DNA from: Pacificoceanicola sp048553275
GTDB taxonomy: Bacteria > Pseudomonadota > Alphaproteobacteria > Rhodobacterales > Rhodobacteraceae
Reading direction: 5' to 3'
NCBI RefSeq assembly: GCF_048553275.1
Contig: NZ_JBLZMW010000005.1
Location: forward strand, 62,001-126,000
Length of the DNA stretch: 64,000 nucleotides
Part shown: positions 9,957 to 18,296 of the stretch, piece after piece
Numbering within the stretch: the first letter of the stretch is position 1
Layout of the letters: each line of letters opens with the position of its first letter
Translations under genes and position numbers: made by a program
Notes under the pieces: generated by a model
Told to the model about the DNA's origin: nothing
Seen by the model: only the letters and a program-made list of their open reading frames with translations
Database searches by the model: none

Positions 9957-12900
9957 ATGACGGCCTTTTCCTGCGTCCTGATGGGCAATGAATCGCTTTT
10001 GGTCGGCTGCGCCGAGCGGCTGCTCGAGCGCGGCAACACAGTGCGGGCGGTCATCACCGAGGCCAGCGACGTTGCGGATTGGGCAAAGGGGCGCGGACTG
10101 CGGGTCCTGCGTGATCCAGGCGATCTGAACGGCGAGGCGTTCGACTGGCTTCTGTCGATTGCCAACCTGCGGATCATTCCGGACAATGTGCTGCGGCTGC
10201 CCGCGCGCGGCGCGGTGAATTTCCACGATGGTCCCCTGCCGCGCCATGCCGGTCTGAACGCGCCGGTCTGGGCCTTGCTTGAGGGCGAAACGCGGCATGG
10301 AATTTCCTGGCACCTGATCGAGGGCGAGGTGGATGAGGGCGACGTTCTGGTCTCGCAGGACTTCGACATCACCGGGACCGACACCGCGCTGACCCTGAAC
10401 ACCAAGGCCTATGAGGCCGCGATGGAGAGCTTTCCCGCGCTGCTGGATCAGCTGGAAAGCGGCGACCTGCAGCGGCGGCGGCAGGATTTGTCCCATCGCA
10501 GCTATCATGGGCTGACGGATCGCCCCGCCGCGCTTGGCCTTCTGGATTGGACGCAGCCGGCCGAGGATCTGGACCGGCTTGTGCGGGCGCTGGATCATGG
10601 CGGTTACTGGAACCCGCTGTGCGCGGCAAAATTCCGCGCGGGCGGTGCGCTCTGGCTTGCCGGACATACGCGGCTGGCCGAGGGGATGGGCGCGCCCGGA
10701 ACGGTGCTGGAGGTGACAGCGGATCACCTGACCGTGGCCTGTGGCTCCGGTGCGCTGCAGATCGAAACCGTGACGCGTCTGTGCGGGGCGCCCGTGAATG
10801 CCCATGCCGTGGCGAAGGACGGCGATGCCCTGCCCTTGCTGACCGAGGAGGAGCGGGCGCAAGCAGACGCCGCAGGGGCACGGATCGCCGCGCGGGACAG
10901 CGTCTGGCGTGTGGCCCTGGCCGATCTGAAACCGGTGCAGGTGCCCGGTGCCTGCCATGGTCAGGACAGCATCGAAACACGGGGGCTGAGCCTGCCTGCC
11001 GGAGAAGACGGGCTTGCGCTGGTGGCCAAATGGGCGGCGCGACTCGGGGGGACAGGCACGTTTGATCTGGCCTTTGCGGATGCGGACATCGCCGGGCTGG
11101 CGCAGACGGGCTTGGTCTCGCCCTGGGCCCCCATGCGTGTGACCGCAGAGCGGGCGAGCGGACTGGATCACGCCGTGAAAGCGCGGAGTTTCGCGCTTGA
11201 TCTGAGCGCCCGCGCGCCGGAACTGCGCTGGCCGGAGGTGCCGCATATCGGGGTTACACTGGACGCGGGGCATGTGCCGGGAACGGTGATGACGGTGGAC
11301 CTCGGGGCGCATCCGAAGCTGACCTATGATAGCGGCAGGATTGCCAGTCAGACCGCCGAACTGATGATCGCGCGGCTGGAATTGCTGGTCCATGCGCCAG
11401 AGCAGGCCCTGCCGGACGCAGAGCGGGATCTGGTTCTGTACCAGTGGAACGACACGGCGACGGACCATGACCGGACGCTTACGATGCACCGCGCTTTCGA
11501 AGCGCAGGTGGCGAAAACGCCAGAGGCCGTTGCGCTGGTCTTCGAAGGGCTGAGCCTGACCTATGCGCAGCTGAACGCCCGCGCCAACCGCGCCGCGCAT
11601 GTGCTGCGCGAGATGGGCGTGGGTCCGGGTCAGGTGGTCGGGCTGTGCTGCCGGCGGTCCGTGGACCTGATGACCGGGGCTTTGGCGGTCCTGAAGGCGG
11701 GCGGGGCCTATCTGCCGATGGACCCGAGCTATCCCGCTGACAGGCTTCAGCATTTCGTGGAAGACAGCCATGCGCGGGTGATCGTGACGCAAGCCGCGCT
11801 TGAGGCCAGTTTGCCGAAGCATGACGCGCAATTGCTGGTGCTCGATGCGGAGCCGCGCCTGGATACGGCCTCCAACGAAAACCTGCCGGAGATCTCCGGA
11901 CCGGAGGATCTCGTCTATCTCATCTACACCAGCGGCAGCACTGGCAAGCCGAAAGGCGTGATGATCGAGCATCGCAATGTGCTCAACTTCTATCGCGGTA
12001 TGGATGAAGTGGTGCGCGATCATGGCGGGACGTGGCTGGCCGTGACGTCGCTGTCCTTCGACATTTCGGTGCTGGAGCTGTTTTATACAACGGCGCGCGG
12101 GTTCAAGGTGGTGCTGACCGGGGATGAGGATCGCGGGCTGATCTCGAAAGGGCCGCTCGGCGCGAGCGGGGCCGGAATGCAGTTTTCGCTCTATTATTGG
12201 GGCAATGACGACGGCGTCGGGCGGGACAAATACACGCTCCTTCTCGAAGGGGCGAAGTTCGCGGATCAGCACGATTTCGTGGCGGTCTGGACGCCCGAAC
12301 GGCATTTCCACGCCTTTGGCGGACCCTATCCGAACCCATCGGTGACGGGCGCTGCCGTTGCGGCCGTGACGAAACAGATCGGCGTGCGCTCCGGCTCGGT
12401 CGTCGCGCCCTTGCACCATCCCGCGCGGATCGCCGAAGAGTGGTCGGTGATCGACAACCTGACCAACGGGCGCGCCGGTCTGGCCATTGCCAGCGGCTGG
12501 CAACCGGATGATTTCGTCCTTCGGCCCGAAAATACGCCGCCGGACAACAAGACTGCGATGATCGAAAACATTGACCAGATCCGCCGCCTTTGGCGTGGCG
12601 AAGCGGTCGAGTTTCCGCGCAAGGACGGCACGCCGCACGCGGTGGTGACGCAGCCGCGCCCGGTGTCGAAAGAATTGCCCGTCTGGGTGACGACGGCGGG
12701 CAATCCGGAGACATGGAAAGAGGCCGGGCGGCTTGGCTGCAACGTGCTGACGCACCTGCTTGGCCAATCGGTCGAGGAGGTCGGCGGCAAGATCAAGCTG
12801 TACCATCAGGCGTTGCGCGAGGCGGGACATGACCCGAAGGATTTCACCGTCACGCTGATGCTGCACACCTATCTGGCCGAGACGCGGGAGCAGGCGCGGG

Positions 12901-14570
12901 AGATCGCACGGCAGCCGATGAAGGATTACCTCAATTCCGCGGCGGGCCTGATCAAGCAATATGCTTGGGCGTTCCCCGCCTTCAAACGGCCTGAGGGGGT
13001 AAACAACGCTTTTGATCTGCAGCTTGACGGGCTGGAGGCTGAGGAGCTGGACGCGATTCTCGACTTCGCCTTCGAGCGGTATTTCAACGAAAGCGGTCTG
13101 TTCGGCACGGTCGAGGACGCCATGGCGCGGGCCGAGGAGGTCAAGCGGATCGGCGTCAACGAAATTGCTTGCCTGATCGATTATGGCATCGACCGGGACG
13201 TGGTTCTGGACGGGCTGACGCCGCTCGCGGAGGTGGTGCAGGCGACAAAGGGCGCGCCGGAGCCGGAGGCGGACGATTTCTCCATCGCGGCACAGATCCT
13301 GCGTCATGGCGTGACGCACCTGCAGTGCACGCCGTCGATGGCGCGGATGTTCGCGATGAATGATGAGGCGCGGCAGGCCTTGCGCGGCGTGAAGCATCTT
13401 TACTTTGGCGGGGAGCCGCTCCCCGGTGCGTTGGTCGATGAGTTCAGCGAGATCACTGAGGCCGGCATAACCAATATGTACGGGCCGACGGAGACCACGA
13501 TCTGGTCTTCGACCCAAAAGGCCGAGGCCGGGGCATCGGTGGTCAACATCGGCTACCCGCTGGCCAATCAACAGCTTTACGTTCTGGATACGGCACTACA
13601 GCCCGCCGGGATCGGCGAGGAAGGCGAGCTATGGATCGGCGGCGAGGGCGTCACGCGCGGCTATTGGGAGCAGCCCGAGTTGACCGCCGAACGCTTTGTT
13701 CAAAACCCGTTTCACAGCGGTCGCATGTATCGCACAGGCGATCTGGTCCGGCGGCGCGCCGATGGGGCGATCGATTTTGTTGGACGCGTCGATCATCAAG
13801 TCAAGCTGCGCGGCTATCGCATCGAACTTGGCGAAATCGAGGCGGTTCTGGAATCGCAAGACGATGTGACACAAGCCGTGGTCATGGCACGGGAAGACAC
13901 GCCCGGGGATCTGCGGCTTGTGGGGTATTACACCGGCACGGCGCAGGATGAGGCGGCCTTGAAGGCCAAGATGAGCGCCGATTTGCCCGGCTTCATGGTG
14001 CCGGGGCGGTTTGTCCAACTGGATGCTTTCCCGCTGACACCAAACAAGAAAGTGGACCGCAAGGCCCTGCCCGCGCCCGGCGCGCCAGCGCAGGCCAAGC
14101 GCCCTGCCGCGCCGCCCGTACCCGCAGCAGAGATTTCGCCTGCCGTGCAGCCCAACCTGCAGAATTCAGCAGAGATCGAGACCGCGATTGCCGCGATCTG
14201 GACCCGGTTCCTTGGCGTTGCCGGGATCACCGGGCGTGACAATTTCTTTGATCTTGGCGGGCATTCGCTTCTGGCGGTGCAGGCACATCGGGCCATCCGC
14301 GAAGAACTGGGTGCGGCCAAGCTGTCGATCACCGACATTTTCCGCTTCCCCGTGCTCGCCGATCTGTCCGGCAAGGTGGCAACACTTCTGGACGGATCGC
14401 TCGTGCTCACGCGGCCCAAACCCGTGGTGAAACCGCCCGTGACGCCCACGCCCCTCCCGGCGGCACCCGCCGTGCGCCCGGCACCGGAGCCCATTCAAAA
14501 CGAACGCGCCGCCGCCAGGTCCAAGGCCATTGCCCGACGCCGAGAAATGCGGGCGCGCCGCAGCGCCTGA
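9957..14570 (+). CDS. NRPS-like megaenzyme: formyltransferase, condensation remnant, adenylation with embedded luciferase-like monooxygenase, PCP
   Basis: 1537-residue multidomain enzyme. The N-terminus is a formyltransferase (about 1-300) with N88, H90 and D126, the same spacing as the catalytic N/H/D of methionyl-tRNA formyltransferase. Residues about 330-490 look like the C-terminal half of a condensation domain, without its HHxxxDG active site. The adenylation domain starts near 500, with A3 at about 654 (YTSGSTGKPKG) and A4 at about 701 (FDISVLELF). It is then interrupted at about 737-1098 by a flavin-dependent luciferase-like monooxygenase and resumes with A5 (MYGPTETT, about 1172), A7, A8 and A10. 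A PCP follows (Ser1437 in DLGGHSL) with a Pro/Ala-rich tail. Reading the specificity pocket gives D-I-L-Q-Y-G-M-I-W, close to the classic glycine code DILQLGLIW. Insertion of this monooxygenase type into adenylation domains is known (the MupA/Atu3671-like family). ATG 9957 has GGAG upstream. There is no TE or reductase, so the thioester must be passed on in trans. Confidence 0.92.
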   Translation: MTAFSCVLMGNESLLVGCAERLLERGNTVRAVITEASDVADWAKGRGLRVLRDPGDLNGEAFDWLLSIANLRIIPDNVLRLPARGAVNFHDGPLPRHAGLNAPVWALLEGETRHGISWHLIEGEVDEGDVLVSQDFDITGTDTALTLNTKAYEAAMESFPALLDQLESGDLQRRRQDLSHRSYHGLTDRPAALGLLDWTQPAEDLDRLVRALDHGGYWNPLCAAKFRAGGALWLAGHTRLAEGMGAPGTVLEVTADHLTVACGSGALQIETVTRLCGAPVNAHAVAKDGDALPLLTEEERAQADAAGARIAARDSVWRVALADLKPVQVPGACHGQDSIETRGLSLPAGEDGLALVAKWAARLGGTGTFDLAFADADIAGLAQTGLVSPWAPMRVTAERASGLDHAVKARSFALDLSARAPELRWPEVPHIGVTLDAGHVPGTVMTVDLGAHPKLTYDSGRIASQTAELMIARLELLVHAPEQALPDAERDLVLYQWNDTATDHDRTLTMHRAFEAQVAKTPEAVALVFEGLSLTYAQLNARANRAAHVLREMGVGPGQVVGLCCRRSVDLMTGALAVLKAGGAYLPMDPSYPADRLQHFVEDSHARVIVTQAALEASLPKHDAQLLVLDAEPRLDTASNENLPEISGPEDLVYLIYTSGSTGKPKGVMIEHRNVLNFYRGMDEVVRDHGGTWLAVTSLSFDISVLELFYTTARGFKVVLTGDEDRGLISKGPLGASGAGMQFSLYYWGNDDGVGRDKYTLLLEGAKFADQHDFVAVWTPERHFHAFGGPYPNPSVTGAAVAAVTKQIGVRSGSVVAPLHHPARIAEEWSVIDNLTNGRAGLAIASGWQPDDFVLRPENTPPDNKTAMIENIDQIRRLWRGEAVEFPRKDGTPHAVVTQPRPVSKELPVWVTTAGNPETWKEAGRLGCNVLTHLLGQSVEEVGGKIKLYHQALREAGHDPKDFTVTLMLHTYLAETREQAREIARQPMKDYLNSAAGLIKQYAWAFPAFKRPEGVNNAFDLQLDGLEAEELDAILDFAFERYFNESGLFGTVEDAMARAEEVKRIGVNEIACLIDYGIDRDVVLDGLTPLAEVVQATKGAPEPEADDFSIAAQILRHGVTHLQCTPSMARMFAMNDEARQALRGVKHLYFGGEPLPGALVDEFSEITEAGITNMYGPTETTIWSSTQKAEAGASVVNIGYPLANQQLYVLDTALQPAGIGEEGELWIGGEGVTRGYWEQPELTAERFVQNPFHSGRMYRTGDLVRRRADGAIDFVGRVDHQVKLRGYRIELGEIEAVLESQDDVTQAVVMAREDTPGDLRLVGYYTGTAQDEAALKAKMSADLPGFMVPGRFVQLDAFPLTPNKKVDRKALPAPGAPAQAKRPAAPPVPAAEISPAVQPNLQNSAEIETAIAAIWTRFLGVAGITGRDNFFDLGGHSLLAVQAHRAIREELGAAKLSITDIFRFPVLADLSGKVATLLDGSLVLTRPKPVVKPPVTPTPLPAAPAVRPAPEPIQNERAAARSKAIARRREMRARRSA

Positions 14571-14993
14571 CATACCGACACAACCGAACACGCAAGCCCG
14601 GGTGAGAGAATCACCCGGGCTTTTTCGTCTGAAAGCAGCGCAAAATTCGGCCCGAATGGGGCGCTGTTTGCCACATTTGGGCAAAATCGGGCGAGACTGG
14701 GGCGCGGAGTTTTCCCTTTTTCTCGCGCGAGAGCGGCCACCCGAAGTCAATTGTGACGAGAGTAAGGCAGAGCCCGGACCCCAAACCTCCAAGACTCCGC
14801 TAATTTCCTGAAATTATGACGAAAATGTGTTCGGAATCCCGATTCCAGACACGCACTGTTTCCTGAAAGCCTCCGGAAAACCATGGCGCAAATAAGGCAG
14901 CGTCGTTAGATTGTGACATGAAGATGGCGACACCCGGGCCAACCCATGACGTCATCTTCATCGCATTGGGGGCAACTTTGCGGGAGTAATAAA
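14571..14993. promoter_or_regulatory. 423-base intergenic control region before the Wzz-like gene
   Basis: No credible gene is seen. After the terminator it holds several symmetric elements: TTTGCC-N7-GGCAAA at 14667-14685, two copies of TTTCCTGAAA (arms TTTC/GAAA) at 14804-14813 and 14859-14868, and GGAATC-CC-GATTCC at 14833-14846. These look like binding sites for regulators of the chain-length gene, but no regulator can be named. I did not find a convincing -35/-10 pair. Confidence 0.45.
14594..14625 (+). terminator. Rho-independent terminator after the PKS/NRPS operon
   Basis: Perfect 12-bp stem (AAGCCCGGGTGA with TCACCCGGGCTT), 5-base loop GAGAA, followed by a T run. It lies 23 bases after the NRPS-like stop and should end the transcript, so the Wzz-like gene probably has its own promoter. 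Confidence 0.93.
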
Positions 14994-16319
14994 ATGAACC
15001 AGTTCCAGTCGCTTGACGAAGTTGTCTCTGCCCTGAAGCGCCGCGCGTGGCTGATCGTGCTGATCACCTTCGTTGGCTGCGTCCTCTCGCTCAACTATGC
15101 CATCAGCCAGATCAAGACCTTCGAGGCAACCGCCGTTGTCCAGATCGAAGACGCCAGCGTGCCGGATCAACTGGCCGGTGCCACCGCAGCCGTTGAAGGT
15201 GCCGCCCATCGGGTGCGTCTGATCGAACAGCGATTGATGGCGCGCGACAACCTGATCCGCATCATGGAAAAGCACAACCTGTTCACGGACAATCCCGACA
15301 TTTCCCTGAACGAGCGTATCTTCCAGATGCGCCAAGCTGCCTCCATTGATCAGATCGTCGATCCGTCGCAGATCTACGCCGCTGGCGGCAATGCCCCCTC
15401 CGGCCTGCTGATCACCGTGCGTCTGAACGATCCGCAGAAGGCCGCCGACCTTGCCAATGAGCTGATGTATTCCGTGATTGATCAGTCCCGTGACCGCTCC
15501 GTGAGCCGGGCCCGCGACACGCTCGATTTCTTCGATGCCGAAGAAGCCCGCGTCGGCAAGGAAATCGCCGCGATGGAAGAAACGATTGCCCTGTTCAAAT
15601 CCGCCAATTCCGATCAGCTTCCGGCCGGTGTTGCCGATCTGCGTGATCAGCTGGCCAACCTGCGGGACGCCGCGCTCGACCTCGATCAACAGATCCTGAC
15701 CATCGAAACCACGTCCGAGCGTCAGCGCGACGAGGTCAAACTGGCAAACATTCAGCTTCTCGAAGAGCAGAAGCTTCTGGTGACCGAACGCATTACCCAG
15801 ATCCAGGCGCAGATTTCCGGTGCCCCGGAAGTGGAGCGCGCCCTGAACGGAATGGAGCGTGAACTGACCCGCCTTCAGGACCAGTACAGCGTGATTTCCC
15901 GCCGCAAGGCCGAGGCGGAAATGGGCCAGGCCCTGGAAGATCGTCAGCAGATGGACCGCTTCGAGGTGCTCGAAACCGCGCTGGTCCCCGAGAATTCGGT
16001 TTCCCGCAGCCGCAAGAAGACCGCCATCATGGGTGCCGTCGCCAGCCTGATCGTCGGTGTCGCAGTCGCCGTCGTCGCCGAGCTGATGAACCCGGCGATC
16101 CGCTCCGCCGCACAGATGGAGCGCATACTCGGCATCCAGCCGGTGGTTGCGATCCCGACCGTGTCGACCCGCCATGACCGCACCCGCCGTGGCCTGAGCA
16201 TCTTTGGCTGGGTGGCGGGGCTGGCGGCCATGCTCTACGCCGCAGGCCGCCTGATCGGCAACAGCATCTCCTGGTCCGAGCTTCTGGGGCGCCTGTTGCC
16301 CCGAACCGCACGGTCCTGA
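14994..16319 (+). CDS. Wzz/Wzc N-terminal-type polysaccharide chain-length protein
   Basis: 441-residue inner-membrane protein. It has a cytoplasmic N-terminus (MNQFQSLDEVVSALKRRAW), TM1 at about 19-38, a long periplasmic coiled-coil-rich region (about 40-340) and TM2 at about 343-363. A third hydrophobic segment lies at about 401-418. This is the polysaccharide co-polymerase architecture without the kinase half. The kinase-like partner is a separate gene, convergent, just downstream. Expected role: setting glycan chain length with the flippase/polymerase and the Wza-like exporter. ATG 14994 has GGGAG 7 bases upstream; an in-frame ATG at 14946 lacks such a site. Confidence 0.88.
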   Translation: MNQFQSLDEVVSALKRRAWLIVLITFVGCVLSLNYAISQIKTFEATAVVQIEDASVPDQLAGATAAVEGAAHRVRLIEQRLMARDNLIRIMEKHNLFTDNPDISLNERIFQMRQAASIDQIVDPSQIYAAGGNAPSGLLITVRLNDPQKAADLANELMYSVIDQSRDRSVSRARDTLDFFDAEEARVGKEIAAMEETIALFKSANSDQLPAGVADLRDQLANLRDAALDLDQQILTIETTSERQRDEVKLANIQLLEEQKLLVTERITQIQAQISGAPEVERALNGMERELTRLQDQYSVISRRKAEAEMGQALEDRQQMDRFEVLETALVPENSVSRSRKKTAIMGAVASLIVGVAVAVVAELMNPAIRSAAQMERILGIQPVVAIPTVSTRHDRTRRGLSIFGWVAGLAAMLYAAGRLIGNSISWSELLGRLLPRTARS

Positions 16320-16400
16320 CTGCGCAGCTACAGCGCATGTGATCTGGTAGGGCCCGTGTCAGGGATATGGCCGGGGTGGAACACGCCAGGATCACGATGG

Positions 16401-16436
16401 AAAACCCCCGCAGCCGCGAGGCTCGGGGGTTTTTTC
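16401..16436. terminator. Bidirectional terminator between convergent genes
   Basis: Stem AACCCCCG...CGGGGGTT continued by AGCC/GGCT with one bulged base, flanked by A's on one side and a T run on the other. It can therefore stop both the Wzz-like transcript (+) and the kinase-like transcript (-). Confidence 0.88.
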
Positions 16437-16459
16437 ATGGGGCCGGGCAGGCGATCGGC

Positions 16460-18085
16460 TCAGTACTGATATTTCCCGACTTCGGTATTTTCGGCCTTGT
16501 TCAGGACCATACCGAGCAAGGGCGTCTCTTCGCCCAATCGGCGTTCGACTTCCTTGATTTCCTTTTCGGTGGTGATGCCCCCCCCGACAACCAACAGGAC
16601 TCCGTCAAACAACGGACGGAATGCAATCACATCGTCGTAGTATAGCGCCGGCGGCAGATCAAAAAGCACAACATCGGGGGCCAGTTCTTCCTCGATCCGG
16701 TCGAGCGTTGCGGCGGTGCGCGGGTCTTGCAGCAGCTCCGAGGCGTAGGGTTCGACCACCTCGTTGAAGCCAAACGCAATGTTGCGCCCGGCGTTGATCC
16801 TGTTTTGCCCAATCCGGACGAGGTGCTCTTGCGGCTTTAGTTTCCCGCGCAGCATGTCGCCCATGGAACCCGGGTTCTTTCGCCCAAGAACCTTTTGCAA
16901 GGTCGGGCGCCGCATATCGCAATCGAGCAGGAGCGTGCGGCAGTTTTCCTGCCGCGACAGGCTGATGGCGAGGTTTGCGGCGGTGAACGTCTTGCCGCAG
17001 TCCTTGGTCGGCGATGTGATCGCGACACGTTTCCAGCCGTGTTCCCCAAGCGCCTGCAGCAACCGCGTGCGCAGGACATCGAATGTCGTATAAGCCGGAT
17101 CTTCGCGGGTTGCCGTGATAACACGCTGCGCGGCGAGATGGCTTTCGCTCACGTCAAACTCGCGCAGGGACTGCCATGTCGCAGCCGCATCGCGCGCCGG
17201 GGCGGGCGCGGCTTCAGGCTGCGGTTGCACATCAATCGGGGGTTCAGGCGCTGGGTTCGGGCGTCCCGGAGTGATCGGTTTGGTCAGTATCGGCGGAACC
17301 GCGTCGTCATTTCCGGCGGTCGATGCCGGCTCCTTCGGCAGGGTGGCCGGCGCAGTCAGAACGGCGCGGGCATCGGCCTCGCGCTTTTCGGCCTCTTCGC
17401 GCAGGGCCATACGGCGCGCGGCGCGCTCTGCGGTCTGCCGCTCGGCTATCTTTGCGTCATCCTCGGCCTTGCGGCGCAGCGCCGCCTCCCGCGCGCGCCG
17501 CTTGGCCTCGAAAGCCTCTTTCTGGCGGGCCAATTCCGCGTCCTTGCGCGCCTGCTCTTCGGCCAGTCTTGCTTCGCGACGCGCCGTTTCGATGGCCTCT
17601 GCTTCGAGCCGATCCGCCTCTTCGCGGGCCTTGCGCGCGGCCTCTGCCTCGTGGCGGCGCTTTTCGTCGGCACGGCGTTGCCGCTCCGCTTCGGCCGCCT
17701 GACGGGCAGCGCGCTCTTCGGCCAGACGCTTTGCCTCGGCCCGCCGGCGCTCTTGCTCGGCCCGGCGTGCCGCGTCTTGTTCGGCTGCCTCGCGCGCGGC
17801 CTTCGCCGCGGCCAGACGCTTTGCCTCAGCCTTGCGGCGCTGGAGCTCCAACTGACGCGCGCGTTCTTCTTCGGCTTTTTCCTGTTCAGCCAAAGCGATC
17901 GCCGCGCGCTCCGCTTCGGCGGCCGCTTTCGTTTGCCGGTCAAGCTCGGCGGCGTCGCGGTCCTGTCGGGCCACCCTTTGGGTGCGGTTCTCAAGCGGCT
18001 CAATCGTGGCGCCGTCGTCCGCGTTTGTCTCCGGCTCCGTCTTGCGGAATTTTCGTTTGAATTTACGGCGGTCCATCATGTTCAT
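16460..18085 (-). CDS. CpsD/CapB-family (BY-kinase-like) ATPase with long charged coiled coil
   Basis: 541-residue cytosolic partner of the Wzz-like protein. Residues about 50-250 are an almost unbroken Ala/Glu/Arg/Lys-rich coiled coil, followed by a Pro-rich linker and then the P-loop domain. Its Walker A is unusual (SPTKDCGKT, Lys365, without the usual leading glycine). Walker A' is LLLDCDMRRP and Walker B is VVLFDLPP. The C-terminus (GKYQY) carries only two tyrosines rather than a long Tyr cluster, so autophosphorylation capacity is uncertain. I chose the ATG at 18085 for its GGAG 5 bases upstream; a further-upstream in-frame ATG at 18145 has no such site. Function (polymerisation control) is inferred from family and neighbour. 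Confidence 0.85.
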   Translation of the reverse strand: MNMMDRRKFKRKFRKTEPETNADDGATIEPLENRTQRVARQDRDAAELDRQTKAAAEAERAAIALAEQEKAEEERARQLELQRRKAEAKRLAAAKAAREAAEQDAARRAEQERRRAEAKRLAEERAARQAAEAERQRRADEKRRHEAEAARKAREEADRLEAEAIETARREARLAEEQARKDAELARQKEAFEAKRRAREAALRRKAEDDAKIAERQTAERAARRMALREEAEKREADARAVLTAPATLPKEPASTAGNDDAVPPILTKPITPGRPNPAPEPPIDVQPQPEAAPAPARDAAATWQSLREFDVSESHLAAQRVITATREDPAYTTFDVLRTRLLQALGEHGWKRVAITSPTKDCGKTFTAANLAISLSRQENCRTLLLDCDMRRPTLQKVLGRKNPGSMGDMLRGKLKPQEHLVRIGQNRINAGRNIAFGFNEVVEPYASELLQDPRTAATLDRIEEELAPDVVLFDLPPALYYDDVIAFRPLFDGVLLVVGGGITTEKEIKEVERRLGEETPLLGMVLNKAENTEVGKYQY

Positions 18086-18184
18086 CGCGCTCCGACCTCC
18101 GGGATCAAGCATACCGGGCTGGCGGCAAGATTGCCGCCCGCGCATGACTTGTTCAAATCATAGTCGGTATTCATACCTGCTCAA
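18079..18184 (-). promoter_or_regulatory. Promoter and palindrome upstream of the kinase-like gene
   Basis: On the minus strand TTGAGC (18084-18079 complement region, plus coordinates 18179-18184) and TATGAT (18157-18162) are separated by 16 bases, a good sigma-70-like pair about 75 bases from the ATG. Between promoter and start lies a perfect 8-bp inverted repeat GGCGGCAA-GA-TTGCCGCC (18121-18138), too tight for an ordinary hairpin loop and so more like an operator. Confidence 0.5.
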
Positions 18185-18296
18185 CTCCGGTTCCCGGCGC
18201 GAATTGCGGCACACAGGGTGTCCCATCTGCTTACATCAAAGGAATCTGTCCAGAATAAGACCGTTCCGGGGGGATTGTTTCCAGATTCCACCACGC

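Noticed and set aside
9879..13571. A 1230-residue open frame on the minus strand opposite the NRPS-like gene
   Set aside because: It is a GC-rich shadow of the real gene: no domain motifs, no ribosome binding site, and it is antisense to clear adenylation and monooxygenase motifs.
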